From an uncultured Flavobacteriaceae bacterium (GTDB taxonomy: Bacteria; Bacteroidota; Bacteroidia; Flavobacteriales; Flavobacteriaceae): a DNA stretch of 63,132 bases. Under the pieces are notes generated by a model. It did not search any database. It was not told the origin of the DNA and worked only from the letters and a program-made list of their open reading frames with translations. The stretch covers positions 1-63,132 of the forward strand of contig CAJXUB010000008.1 of the NCBI GenBank assembly GCA_913061125.1, given 5' to 3'. This document shows positions 1-9,015 of the stretch, piece by piece (the first letter of the stretch is position 1; each line of letters begins with the position of its first letter). A program made the translations under genes and the position numbers.

Positions 1-153
1 GTATATGATATTTATTTAATTGTAAAAGAAAATAATTTAAGTACTGATTATTCATGTAGTATTATCAATAATATTACCATAAATTCAAGTGGAAAGATGA
101 TATTGTCCATCACAACTGAAAGAGGGCAATTAGAAACATACATAAAACAATAA
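1..153 (+). CDS. C-terminal fragment of an unknown protein
   Basis: An open frame enters from the left edge and runs 50 codons to a TAA at 151-153, so only the end of a gene is present. The visible residues (start VYDIYLIV, end LETYIKQ) are rich in Asn, Ser and Ile and give no recognisable motif. The next gene starts 3 bases later in a different reading frame, so the two are probably co-transcribed. It could be a relative of the following DUF6705 lipoprotein, since such genes often come in tandem, but the fragment is too short to say. Confidence 0.5.
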   Translation, partial: VYDIYLIVKENNLSTDYSCSIINNITINSSGKMILSITTERGQLETYIKQ

Positions 154-156
154 AAT

Positions 157-726
157 TTGAAAATTAAACTAATTTTAATAAGTCTGTTGTTAACTTTTTA
201 CAGTTGCAAGGCACAAATCATTCCAGTTGAAGAGCATACCAATTATTTGGATAATGAAATTGAAATTCCAGGAGGGACCTATTTTAAGGATGTCAATAAT
301 ATTTTGGATAAATATATAGGCACTTGGAAAGGAAATTATCAGGGTAACATTTTCGAGTTTCGAATTGTTAAACTCAAAAATAATTTTTTAGGAATTAGTG
401 TTGATAAATTACATTTGCGTTATAAGATTACGGATAATAACGGAAATACTATTCTTGATACCACCAATTTGCCAAGCAGTAATTATTTGGTGGTTAAGGG
501 AAGATATTTATCCAAAGAAGCTGGATATTATGTGTTAAGCTATGTTGGTGAGGGTGGTAATTGTGGACAACATGGAGATATCTTTATTTCAGTTTCCTCT
601 AGTACTCCAACTTCGATGACAGCTAGTTTAAACGTCGGACACGATATGGTTTATTTGGGAGATTGTCCAAATGGTATTCCAGAACAGATAATACCTACAG
701 AACAGTTTACATTAACCAAGCAGTAG
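157..726 (+). CDS. DUF6705-type lipoprotein
   Basis: Protein of 189 residues with an N-terminal lipoprotein signal: a hydrophobic stretch followed by the lipobox-like FYSC and then KAQ, so it should be exported and lipidated at Cys17. The segment PGGTYFKDVNNILDKYIGTW resembles the flavobacterial DUF6705 family, whose function is not known. The start is a TTG three bases after the upstream stop; it is preferred because it precedes the signal peptide directly and no ATG lies nearby. Tight linkage to the preceding fragment suggests one transcript. No terminator is evident after it. The family is a tentative call from pattern recognition. Confidence 0.6.
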   Translation: MKIKLILISLLLTFYSCKAQIIPVEEHTNYLDNEIEIPGGTYFKDVNNILDKYIGTWKGNYQGNIFEFRIVKLKNNFLGISVDKLHLRYKITDNNGNTILDTTNLPSSNYLVVKGRYLSKEAGYYVLSYVGEGGNCGQHGDIFISVSSSTPTSMTASLNVGHDMVYLGDCPNGIPEQIIPTEQFTLTKQ

Positions 727-800
727 TAAATAAGTGTGTTTTATAAATTTCATTTTTACAACCAATAGGGCATATGTATTATTATTTCTAATTACTAAAA

Positions 801-875
801 CCCCGCTGGTGCGCGAAATCGAAGATTCAACAAAGTTAATCCTTTCGCCCCCGCTGGTGCGCGAATCCTTTCGCG
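801..875. repeat. GC-rich direct repeat with hairpin
   Basis: The 17-mer CCCCGCTGGTGCGCGAA occurs at 801-817 and again at 849-865. A second short repeat, ATCCTTTCGC, occurs at 839-848 and 865-874. The second 17-mer runs into CGCGAA/TTCGCG (860-865 and 870-875), which can form a small hairpin. The stretch is much more GC-rich than the AT-rich flanks and holds no open gene. It may be a remnant of a dispersed intergenic repeat, or part of the 3' untranslated region of the convergent lpxB operon. Confidence 0.6.
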
Positions 876-892
876 TTCCAAATAAGAACTAA

Positions 893-916
893 ACCACACG
901 ATAGGAATCGTGCGGT
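893..916 (-). terminator. Candidate terminator of the surE-lpxB operon
   Basis: ACCACACGAT (893-902) and ATCGTGCGGT (907-916) pair with one mismatch around a 4-base loop, 9 bases past the lpxB stop. Read on the minus strand, the hairpin is followed by a moderately T-rich stretch, so intrinsic termination is plausible though the T tract is weak. Confidence 0.5.
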
Positions 917-925
917 AGCCAGGGA

Positions 926-2038
926 TCAACTCAGCGTTTCAATCACCGCTTTGGCTACCTTTTGGCTGGCGCCGGGGCCACCCAGTTGTTGTTCAAGGGT
1001 ATCATAATCGGCTTTGATATTTTGTTGGATTTTGGGGTCTAAAATATGTTGTAATTCTTTCGTTAGACGTTTGGTATTGAAATCTCCTTGGATAAGCTCA
1101 CACACCACCTCACGATTCATAATAAGGTTCACCAAAGAAATAAACTTGAGTTTAACCACTTGTTTTCCAATTTGGTAGGATACCCAGCTGGATTTGTAGC
1201 ACACCACTTGTGGGACTTTAAACAATGCGGTTTCTAGGGTGGCTGTCCCAGACGTCACCAGAGCGGCATCGGCTAAACTCAACAGGTCGTAAGTGGCGTT
1301 ATTCACCAAGGTTACGTTGGTGTTTTTTATAAAAGTCCTGTAAAAAGCATCGGGTAGACTGGGTGCCCCTGCAATCACAAATTGATAGTTAGGGAAAGCT
1401 TTAACTACAGACAACATCACCTTCAGCATTTTTTTAATTTCTTGCCGTCGGCTTCCTGGTAATAAGGCAATGATGGGTTGGTCCGATAGGCCATATTGTT
1501 GTCTTAAATTCGTAGGATTTATTTTAGGGCGGTTGGCAATGGCATCAATAAGCGGGTGTCCCACAAAGGTGACTGGCATGTGGTGTTTGACTTCGTAAAA
1601 ATCTTTTTCAAAAGGTAAAATCACGTACATTTTATCAATATCCCGTTTGATTTGACGAATGCGATTTTCTTTCCAGGCCCACAGTTGCGGCGAAATGTAA
1701 TAGTGGGTTTGAAAACCCTGCATTTTCGCCCATTTGGCGATGCGTAAATTAAACCCAGGGTAGTCAATAAAAATCACAACATGGGGCTGATAAGCAGCGA
1801 TGTCTTTCTTGCAAAAGTTGATATTCTTTAAAATGGTTCGAAGATTCATCACCACTTCCAAAAATCCCATAAAGGCCAATGCTTTGTAGTGCTTGACCAG
1901 CGTTCCTCCGGCTTGTTCCATCAAGTCGCCGCCCCAAACTCTACACTGGGCATCGTCATCAATAGTGTGAATTGCTTTGATGAGGTTTGCACCGTGCAAA
2001 TCGCCAGAGGCCTCGCCTGCTATGATGTAATACTTCAT
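926..2038 (-). CDS. lpxB: Lipid-A-disaccharide synthase LpxB
   Basis: Glycosyltransferase of family GT19 that joins UDP-2,3-diacylglucosamine and lipid X into the lipid A disaccharide at the inner face of the cytoplasmic membrane. The 370 residues match the usual length. The N-terminus has the family hallmark GEASGDLHGANL, then FIDYPGFNLRIAKWAK, and the C-terminal half has LLPGSRRQEI and SGTATLETAL of the UDP-sugar binding domain. It is the last gene of a minus-strand set surE, 98-residue membrane protein, lpxB, with one base between the middle gene's stop and this ATG. A hairpin follows the stop. Identification is secure. Confidence 0.96.
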   Translation of the reverse strand: MKYYIIAGEASGDLHGANLIKAIHTIDDDAQCRVWGGDLMEQAGGTLVKHYKALAFMGFLEVVMNLRTILKNINFCKKDIAAYQPHVVIFIDYPGFNLRIAKWAKMQGFQTHYYISPQLWAWKENRIRQIKRDIDKMYVILPFEKDFYEVKHHMPVTFVGHPLIDAIANRPKINPTNLRQQYGLSDQPIIALLPGSRRQEIKKMLKVMLSVVKAFPNYQFVIAGAPSLPDAFYRTFIKNTNVTLVNNATYDLLSLADAALVTSGTATLETALFKVPQVVCYKSSWVSYQIGKQVVKLKFISLVNLIMNREVVCELIQGDFNTKRLTKELQHILDPKIQQNIKADYDTLEQQLGGPGASQKVAKAVIETLS

Positions 2039-2039
2039 G

Positions 2040-2336
2040 CTAGAGTTTAATTATAAATGTTACAACGGCCGTTAAAATCGTGGCGGCCAAAACTCCTGCA
2101 GCACGAGAATCTTGGTTTTGTTTTAGGAAATAAAAAAAACAAACCAAATTTAAAACAGCGCCCAAACTAATGAGTTTGCCCAAAAACCCTTCGTTGTGAG
2201 CTGCATCAATGACTTGAATAAGATTTCCACCTCTATTCGAAAAATGTCCTGTCAAAAATCCCACAATGATTAGCCCAAAAATATTGGCCGTCAATCCAAC
2301 AAGGGCACCAATAATCATTTGTTTTTTATCCATCAA
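2040..2336 (-). CDS. Small membrane protein between surE and lpxB
   Basis: Protein of 98 residues with three likely membrane segments: roughly residues 7-28, 52-70 and 78-96, separated by a polar stretch with a Gly-Gly-Asn turn and an Asn-Gln-Asp-Ser-Arg loop. I do not recognise a named family. It overlaps the 3' end of surE by 11 bases and ends one base before lpxB, so translation is probably coupled and the three genes form one operon. The context hints at a role around lipid A synthesis or the envelope, but that is inference only. The start could be either of two adjacent ATG codons. Confidence 0.75.
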   Translation of the reverse strand: MMDKKQMIIGALVGLTANIFGLIIVGFLTGHFSNRGGNLIQVIDAAHNEGFLGKLISLGAVLNLVCFFYFLKQNQDSRAAGVLAATILTAVVTFIIKL

Positions 2337-3102
2337 AAGACCAGTTGTTTAATTCCTGAATGTAGTGGTGTGCGGTTAGATCAAATTGGACGGGCACTAC
2401 GGACGCATAGCCATTTTTGAGGGCCCACTCGTCGGTATCTTGTCCGTTGTCTTTGTTGATGAATTCACCTGTAAGCCAGTAATAGTCTCTGCCCATTGGA
2501 CTTTGTCGTTTATCAAATTTTTCTATCCAATTGGCATTCGCTTGACGGCATATTTTAACGCCTTTTATGGGTTCGTTCGCTTGGCTTGGAAAGTTGACAT
2601 TTAGAATGATTCCCTTTTGAAGACCGTTATTCATCACATTTTTACAGATGGTTTTAATAAAAGGTTCTGTTGGACTAAAATCGGCATTCCAACTGTAATT
2701 TACCAATGAAAACCCAATGGCTGGAATACCCTCCATGCCAGCTTCGATGGCGGCACTCATGGTACCTGAATAAATAACATTGATGGATGAATTAGACCCA
2801 TGGTTGATTCCCGAAACGCACAAATCAGGTGTTCTGCCCAACAATTCATGAACCGCCAATTTAACACAGTCTGCCGGGGTACCCGAAGTGCTGTATTCTT
2901 TTTGAGGCCCATCGTCTATATGTTCTTCTCTGCAATATAAGGTGTCATTGATTGTGATCGCATGACCCATACCGCTTTGAGGGCTGTCTGGAGCCACCAC
3001 AATTACATCGCCAAGCGTGTTCATTACTTTGATTAAAGTTCGAATACCAGGTGCAGTGATACCGTCGTCGTTGGTTACCAAAATTAGTGGTCTTTTTGTC
3101 AT
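2326..3102 (-). CDS. surE: 5'-nucleotidase SurE
   Basis: Metal-dependent 5'/3'-nucleotidase of 258 residues that dephosphorylates nucleoside monophosphates. The N-terminus LVTNDDGITAPGIRTL carries the metal-binding Asp pair, followed by VAPDSPQSGMGHAIT and the conserved SGINHGSN, which supplies another metal ligand. The frame stays open a further 83 codons upstream, but the conserved family start is the ATG at 3102 (MTKRPLI), and the extension would run into the divergent protease gene. A TACTTTTG element at 3123-3130 on the minus strand is a plausible -7 box. First gene of the operon that ends with lpxB. Confidence 0.95.
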   Translation of the reverse strand: MTKRPLILVTNDDGITAPGIRTLIKVMNTLGDVIVVAPDSPQSGMGHAITINDTLYCREEHIDDGPQKEYSTSGTPADCVKLAVHELLGRTPDLCVSGINHGSNSSINVIYSGTMSAAIEAGMEGIPAIGFSLVNYSWNADFSPTEPFIKTICKNVMNNGLQKGIILNVNFPSQANEPIKGVKICRQANANWIEKFDKRQSPMGRDYYWLTGEFINKDNGQDTDEWALKNGYASVVPVQFDLTAHHYIQELNNWSFDG

Positions 3103-3253
3103 TTTTTCTAAGTTTTCACTAACAAAAGTAAGTAATTTTGAATCATTTGTTCGTTTTCTTTGCTTTAACAAAAAATTATCAATAAGTTGGCGTGATTTTA
3201 AAATAAATCCCATATTTTTATTTTTAATCGTACCCAAAAACGTTTTTAAAAAC

Positions 3254-5380
3254 ATGAAGCGAAACTTAAACATCCTTTTAATATCCATTTTTGTGGCTTT
3301 TGCCTCTTGCAGCTTTACTACAAAATCCTTTGACAATCCCGATAAAGACAAATTATTGATGCAACTTGTTACCTACCTTCTTGAACAAGGTCATTTTCAG
3401 CCCAAAGATTTCAACGATGCCTTTTCCAAAGATGTTTACAACCGTTTTTTAAATCGCGTTGATCCTTACAAACACTATTTTTACGAATCAGATATCAAAA
3501 TATTTAAGCAATTTGAAACCGAGTTGGACGATCAAATTCAAAATTTTGACGTGCAATTTTTTAATTTGGTTTATGATAAATTATTAACCAGAATTGAAGA
3601 ATCAAGAGCCCTCTATGCAGATATCTTAAGCACCCCATTTGATTACAATATTGATGAAAAATACCAGTCTGATTCAGAAAAGCTAGACTATGTTACCAAC
3701 GTCAAAGAAATGAAAAACCGTTGGCGTAAACAATTGAAATTCAGTTCCTTATCTGGATATCACGATTTAGTTTCCGAGCAAGAGTCCAAACAGAATGATG
3801 CAGACTTTACTGCCAAGTCAAATCAAGAATTGGAAGAAGAGTCAAGAGCTTCGATTTTAAAAAGTTTACAAGAAACTGCGGTTTATTTTGATGACATGCG
3901 CCGCGAGGATTGGCTGTCGATGTACATCAATGCCATTGCAGAATCTTTTGACCCCCACACGTTTTATTTTGCGCCTCAGGACAAGGATAGATTTGATGCC
4001 GCCATGTCTGGAAAATACGAAGGGATAGGTGCTAGACTTCAAAAGAAAATGGATAATATTAGCATCACTGAATTGATTTCTGGGGGATCGGCTTGGCGCC
4101 AAAATAAACTTCAGGTTGGCGATGTGATTTTGAAAGTTAGACAAGAAAACGAAGAAGAGGCCGTTAGCGTGGTCGGGATGCGGCTGGACGATGCTGTAAA
4201 ACTCATCAAAGGACCGAAAGGAACCAGCGTTATTTTGACCCTAAAAAGAGTGGATGGAACGATCGAAGATCTTACAATTCCGCGAGACGAAATTGAATTG
4301 GAAGAAACCTATGCCAAATCCAGTGTTGTTCAAAAAGGAGACTATAAATTTGGGGTCATCAATCTTCCTAAATTTTACATTGATTTTGAAGATATCAACA
4401 GCAGAAATGCGACTTCAGATGTCAAAAAAGAAATTGAGCGTTTAAAAGCAGAAGGAATGGATGGATTGGTTTTGGATCTTAGAAACAACGGCGGTGGCTC
4501 TCTCAAAACAGTAGTTGATATTGGGGGGTTATTTATCAAAGATGGCCCTATAGTTCAAGTTCGTTCTACTGGTGAGGACAGACGGGTTTTGAGCGACAAA
4601 GATGAATCTGTGGTATGGGGAGGACCGCTGGTCATTTTGGTGAATGAATTTTCGGCTTCGGCCTCAGAAATTTTAGCGGCAGCAATGCAAGATTATAAGC
4701 GCGCTATCATCATTGGAAGTAAACAAACGTACGGCAAAGGTACGGTTCAAAATGTCATCGATTTGAACAGAATGGTACATAACAATACCAATGGCGATAT
4801 GGGTGCTTTTAAATTTACAACCCAGAAATACTACCGAATTAACGGCGGATCTACTCAGTTGGAAGGCGTTAAAAGCGATGTGGTTGTTCCAGATCGTTAC
4901 AGCTATGTGGATATGGGCGAAAAAGACCAAGATAATCCGTTGCCTTGGGACGAAATTCAACCAGCATCTTACAAGCTTTGGGAGAGTGCCATTGACTACG
5001 AAACTACCATCAAACGCAGTAAGGATCGGATGGCCAAAAGCCCCGAAATTAAACTTATTGATGACAATGCTAGATGGATACAATCCGTTCGATCAAAGGA
5101 TTTATACAGTTTGAAATACGAGGATTACGATTCAGAATTGGAGCGCAACGAAAAAGAATCTGAACGTTTCGACAGTCTAAAAGACTACACCACAAACCTA
5201 ACGTTTGAATCCCTTCCTTATGAACTGCCAATAATGGAAAAAGATTCGGTCTTTAAAATCAACAGAAAACGTTGGCACGAGTCCCTCAGCAAAGACATCT
5301 ATATGGAAGAGGCCCTAAATGTGCTAACGGATTTAAATCGAACCTTGAAGGTCAATAAACTTTCGGCGCTGAAAGACTAA
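3254..5380 (+). CDS. prc: Carboxy-terminal processing protease Prc/Tsp
   Basis: Periplasmic tail-specific protease of peptidase family S41A, 708 residues (E. coli Prc is about 680). It begins with a signal peptide ending in the lipobox-like AFASC, so it may be a lipoprotein. An N-terminal domain leads to a PDZ domain (around VGDVILKVRQ), then the catalytic region with DLRNNGGGS, SASASEI (nucleophile about Ser469) and QTYGKGTVQ (general base about Lys495). A C-terminal domain typical of Prc follows. The chosen ATG is the one directly before the signal sequence; the open frame upstream overlaps surE. The permease gene follows after 6 bases. Confidence 0.93.
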   Translation: MKRNLNILLISIFVAFASCSFTTKSFDNPDKDKLLMQLVTYLLEQGHFQPKDFNDAFSKDVYNRFLNRVDPYKHYFYESDIKIFKQFETELDDQIQNFDVQFFNLVYDKLLTRIEESRALYADILSTPFDYNIDEKYQSDSEKLDYVTNVKEMKNRWRKQLKFSSLSGYHDLVSEQESKQNDADFTAKSNQELEEESRASILKSLQETAVYFDDMRREDWLSMYINAIAESFDPHTFYFAPQDKDRFDAAMSGKYEGIGARLQKKMDNISITELISGGSAWRQNKLQVGDVILKVRQENEEEAVSVVGMRLDDAVKLIKGPKGTSVILTLKRVDGTIEDLTIPRDEIELEETYAKSSVVQKGDYKFGVINLPKFYIDFEDINSRNATSDVKKEIERLKAEGMDGLVLDLRNNGGGSLKTVVDIGGLFIKDGPIVQVRSTGEDRRVLSDKDESVVWGGPLVILVNEFSASASEILAAAMQDYKRAIIIGSKQTYGKGTVQNVIDLNRMVHNNTNGDMGAFKFTTQKYYRINGGSTQLEGVKSDVVVPDRYSYVDMGEKDQDNPLPWDEIQPASYKLWESAIDYETTIKRSKDRMAKSPEIKLIDDNARWIQSVRSKDLYSLKYEDYDSELERNEKESERFDSLKDYTTNLTFESLPYELPIMEKDSVFKINRKRWHESLSKDIYMEEALNVLTDLNRTLKVNKLSALKD

Positions 5381-5386
5381 TAAACG

Positions 5387-6463
5387 ATGATGCAAGGTCC
5401 CACACAACAAGCGTTCCAAAGATTTAAACAACATGTTTTTGGGACTGTCAGTTTGTGTTTTATTTTGGTTGTGGGTTTAATCTCTATTTTTGCCTATGCA
5501 TTAGCCCCTGATTCTTCTCAACATGCCAATCAGATGCATTTGAGCATTCACTCTAAGCCGCCCGGATTTCAAGTAAAAATGTTGATTCTACCTGCAGCGG
5601 AAACTGAAAATCAAAGCGCATTGAATCGATTCTTTTATGGCAACAAATCACCCGATATAGAAATTCCTATTTTAGATTACACCATCGAAAATCAAAACAT
5701 CATTTACACGCCTTACGACGCCAGCGGGGGAGTTGCTCTTACGAAAACCGTTGAATTTCAACAAGATAATGTGCCAATTGTTAAAGACCGAACGTTTGTT
5801 TTGGGTACCGATAAATACGGCCGAGATCTTTTGAGCCGTATTTTGGTGGGGTCCAGAATTTCTTTTTTTATTGGATTTGTAGCTGTTTTAATATCGCTGA
5901 TTATTGGAATTACTTTAGGGAGTTTAGCCGGTTATTTTGGCGGACGAACCGATGCTTTAATCATGTGGTTGATTAATGTAACATGGTCCATTCCAACATT
6001 GTTGTTGGTTATCGCCATAACGTTGGCTTTGGGCAAAGGATTCTGGCAAGTTTTCATTGCTGTAGGATTAACCATGTGGGTAGAGGTGGCACGAGTGGTT
6101 CGAGGTGAGGTCATGGGAGTCAAAGAACAACAGTATGTCATGGCAGCAAGGGCTCTTGGGTATTCCAATTTTCGGATTGTATTTAAGCATATATTACCCA
6201 ATATCATGGCACCAGTAATTGTTATTTCTGCGGCCAATTTTGCAGCAGCCATACTTATTGAAAGTGGTTTAAGTTTTTTAGGCATCGGAGCACAACCCCC
6301 CGTGTCGAGTTGGGGCGCAATGATCAAAACGCATTATAATGACATAATACTAGGGAAGGCCTATTTGGCACTAATTCCAGGCCTTTGCATCATGAGTTTG
6401 GTCATGGCCTTTATGCTCATTGGAAATACTTTACGTGATGTATTGGATGTAAAAACCCAATAA
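5387..6463 (+). CDS. ABC transporter permease, OppC/DppC type
   Basis: Inner-membrane permease of 358 residues of the binding-protein-dependent transport family that imports peptides or similar solutes. One membrane segment lies near residues 18-40, then an extracytoplasmic stretch of about 100 residues, then FVLGTDKYGRDLLSRI, which is characteristic of the OppC/DppC subfamily. About five more membrane segments follow. The cytoplasmic coupling (EAA) loop is MAARALGYSNFRIVFKHILPN-like. No ATPase, second permease or binding protein lies nearby; the partners must be elsewhere. It starts 6 bases after prc and probably shares its transcript. Confidence 0.85.
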   Translation: MMQGPTQQAFQRFKQHVFGTVSLCFILVVGLISIFAYALAPDSSQHANQMHLSIHSKPPGFQVKMLILPAAETENQSALNRFFYGNKSPDIEIPILDYTIENQNIIYTPYDASGGVALTKTVEFQQDNVPIVKDRTFVLGTDKYGRDLLSRILVGSRISFFIGFVAVLISLIIGITLGSLAGYFGGRTDALIMWLINVTWSIPTLLLVIAITLALGKGFWQVFIAVGLTMWVEVARVVRGEVMGVKEQQYVMAARALGYSNFRIVFKHILPNIMAPVIVISAANFAAAILIESGLSFLGIGAQPPVSSWGAMIKTHYNDIILGKAYLALIPGLCIMSLVMAFMLIGNTLRDVLDVKTQ

Positions 6464-6467
6464 TTAC

Positions 6468-6992
6468 TTAAGGTTGTGGCGGATATTTGGCAAGAACAGA
6501 GGTCACAAATTCTCTGATGCGTTCCTCTTTTCGGTCCATTCTTGAAGTTAGATAGCCCTGACCAATACCCTGCCAGACCAATTCTTTTTTCTTGGCATCA
6601 ATCAAATCAATGTATAGCGTTCCTCTGGTCGAGTTGGTAACGTTGGTTTGATTCCAACCCATTGGCCCCCAGCCCCAACCCCAGCCGTACATGCCCCAGC
6701 CCTGGTTGTAAACATTAACTTCTTGGCGTTCTTTAGTGAAAATATTAACCAATAAATCGGGGGTTTCAGACTTAGAAAATCCTTTGGCCAAAAGTTCCGA
6801 TTCAATAGCCCGTAAAATACGACGCTTATCCAAGTCACTGATTTTGGCTTTATCTATTCCATCCTTAAAAAAGGCGAAAGTTTTGTAGGTGTTAAAATCT
6901 GCTGAACGATCGTAGTCTGCAGCCACTCTAACAGAACTACACGATGTTAGAGTTAGTATTATTAAACCGAGGGTCAAAATTTGTAATTTCAT
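6468..6992 (-). CDS. DUF4136 lipoprotein
   Basis: Exported lipoprotein of 174 residues: a hydrophobic signal runs into the lipobox LTSC (Cys18). The body has the DUF4136 pattern: DYDRSADFNTYKTFAF near the mature N-terminus, then LLVNIFTKER, and RGTLYIDLIDAKKKELVWQG towards the C-terminus. A Gly/Trp/Tyr/Met-rich insert (about residues 96-114) separates the two parts. The function of the family is not known; location in the outer membrane or periplasm is expected. It converges with the OppC gene, with 4 bases between the stops. Confidence 0.85.
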   Translation of the reverse strand: MKLQILTLGLIILTLTSCSSVRVAADYDRSADFNTYKTFAFFKDGIDKAKISDLDKRRILRAIESELLAKGFSKSETPDLLVNIFTKERQEVNVYNQGWGMYGWGWGWGPMGWNQTNVTNSTRGTLYIDLIDAKKKELVWQGIGQGYLTSRMDRKEERIREFVTSVLAKYPPQP

Positions 6993-7015
6993 AACTTAAG
7001 CGTTTAAATCATTTT

Positions 7016-9010
7016 TTATTGAAAGAGCGATTCGTCGACAATATTTGGAAGTGTAATTTTTAAATTTGGTTCATTTTTCATGGCACGTTTAATGGCAAAA
7101 ATGGCACCATCGTTTCGAGCCCAATTTCGACGAGCAATCCCATTATTTACATCCCAAAACAACATCGACTTTAGCTTTCTTTCAGCTTCTTTAGATCCAT
7201 CAAGAACCATACCAAAACCACCATTAATGACTTCGCCCCAACCGACACCACCACCATTGTGGATACTCACCCATGTAGCCCCTCGAAAACTGTCGCCGAT
7301 AACATTATGAATGGCCATATCGGCTGTAAATTTTGATCCGTCATAGATGTTACTAGTTTCTCTGTAAGGCGAGTCTGTTCCAGAAACATCGTGATGATCT
7401 CGTCCCAAAATTACAGGTCCAATTTCGCCCTTTGCAATAGCGGTATTAAAAGCTTCGGCAATCTTGATACGTCCTTCGGCATCGGCATATAAAATTCGGG
7501 CTTGTGATCCAACTACCAATTCATTGTTTTGAGCCCCCTTAATCCATTGGATATTATCTCTCATTTGTTGTTGAATCTCGTTGGGAGAGGTTTGAATTAT
7601 GGTTTCTAAAACACGGCATGCTATGGCATCTGTTTTGCCCAAATCACTGGCCAACCCACTGGCACAAACCCAACGAAATGGTCCAAATCCATAATCGAAA
7701 CACATGGGGCCCATGATGTCTTGGACATAGCTGGGATAGATAAAATCGTCGTTATTTTCTTTTAAAATATCTGCTCCAGCACGTGATGCTTCCAATAAAA
7801 ATGCATTTCCATAATCAAAAAAATAAGTGCCTTTTTCTGTGTGTTTTTTCACGATTGCTGCATGTTTCAATAAACTCTTTTTAACGAGATTTTTGAATTC
7901 TTCGGGTTGTTCATTCATCATGATATTGGCTGCATCAAAAGACAGTCCAACAGGGTAATACCCTCCTGCCCATGGGTTGTGGAGTGACGTTTGATCGCTT
8001 CCAATGGCCACCTCAATACCAGCGTCATAAAAGGCCTCCCAAACATCAATAACATTCCCTTGATAGGCCAAGGAGACAACCTCTTTGTTTTGCTGAGCTT
8101 TTTTGGTGCGATTGATTAATGTTTGGATTGAATCAAAAACTTCGTCAACCCATCCTTGAGCTTGTCGGATTTGGGTTGCTTTCGGGTTAACTTCAGCACA
8201 AACCGTAATACAACCCGCTATGTTTCCGGCTTTGGGTTGGGCACCGCTCATGCCACCCAATCCAGCGGTTAGGAAAATTTGTCCTTCAGGAGATTTATTA
8301 ATTTTTCTGAAGGCATTCAAAACCGTTATCGTGGTCCCGTGTACAATTCCTTGAGGGCCAATATACATATAACTCCCCGCAGTCATTTGTCCAAATTGCG
8401 TGACGCCAAGAGCGTTAAATTTTTCCCAATCGTCTGGTTTTGAATAATTTGGAATCATCATCCCGTTGGTTACGACCACACGAGGGGCGTCTTTGTGGGA
8501 GGGGAACAGTCCCATGGGGTGGCCGGAGTACATGACTAAGGTTTGTTCGTCGTTCATTTCAGACAAGTATTTCATGGTCAACCGGTACTGTGCCCAATTG
8601 GAAAATACGCCTCCATTTCCTCCGTACGTTATCAGCTCGTGAGGGTGTTGTGCTACGGCATCATCCAAATTATTTTGAATCATGAGCATGATTGCGGCGG
8701 CTTGTTGGCTTTTGGCGGGATACTGATCGATGGGTCGGGCAAAAATTTTGTGATCGGGTCGAAATCGATACATGTATATTCGACCGTAGGTTTCCAATTC
8801 GGATTTAAATTCTTCAAATAAAATGTTGTGAAATTTGGGATTAAAATAGCGCAAGGCATTTTTTAAAGCCAACGAAGTTTCTGTTGGACTAAGTATGGCT
8901 TTTCGTTTTGGGGCATGGTTGAAGGACAGGTCAAAGGGTTTTAGGGGGGGGAGTTCAGAGGGGATTCCTTCCAGTATTTCATCCTGAAAAGTTTTCGTTA
9001 GCGTGGTCAT
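7016..9010 (-). CDS. hutU: Urocanate hydratase
   Basis: Cytosolic NAD+-dependent enzyme that converts urocanate to imidazolone propionate, the second step of histidine breakdown. Of 664 residues, it carries TYGGNGGVFSNWAQYRLT, the nucleotide-binding region around TAGLGGMSGAQPKAGN, and GPMCFDYGFGPFRWVCASG, which contains the cysteine region of the active site. The ATG at 9010 (MTTLTK) is chosen over an ATG 16 codons upstream because the longer form would overlap the DUF5522 gene. No hutH, hutI or hutG is in view, so the pathway is dispersed or incomplete locally. Confidence 0.95.
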   Translation of the reverse strand: MTTLTKTFQDEILEGIPSELPPLKPFDLSFNHAPKRKAILSPTETSLALKNALRYFNPKFHNILFEEFKSELETYGRIYMYRFRPDHKIFARPIDQYPAKSQQAAAIMLMIQNNLDDAVAQHPHELITYGGNGGVFSNWAQYRLTMKYLSEMNDEQTLVMYSGHPMGLFPSHKDAPRVVVTNGMMIPNYSKPDDWEKFNALGVTQFGQMTAGSYMYIGPQGIVHGTTITVLNAFRKINKSPEGQIFLTAGLGGMSGAQPKAGNIAGCITVCAEVNPKATQIRQAQGWVDEVFDSIQTLINRTKKAQQNKEVVSLAYQGNVIDVWEAFYDAGIEVAIGSDQTSLHNPWAGGYYPVGLSFDAANIMMNEQPEEFKNLVKKSLLKHAAIVKKHTEKGTYFFDYGNAFLLEASRAGADILKENNDDFIYPSYVQDIMGPMCFDYGFGPFRWVCASGLASDLGKTDAIACRVLETIIQTSPNEIQQQMRDNIQWIKGAQNNELVVGSQARILYADAEGRIKIAEAFNTAIAKGEIGPVILGRDHHDVSGTDSPYRETSNIYDGSKFTADMAIHNVIGDSFRGATWVSIHNGGGVGWGEVINGGFGMVLDGSKEAERKLKSMLFWDVNNGIARRNWARNDGAIFAIKRAMKNEPNLKITLPNIVDESLFQ

Positions 9011-9015
9011 ACGTT

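Noticed and set aside
3017-3253. 79-codon extension of the Prc protease
   Set aside because: It runs antisense through surE, and a proper signal peptide begins at the ATG at 3254.
3103-3351. 83-codon N-terminal extension of SurE
   Set aside because: It overlaps the divergent prc start and lies before the conserved family N-terminus at 3102; composition looks non-coding.
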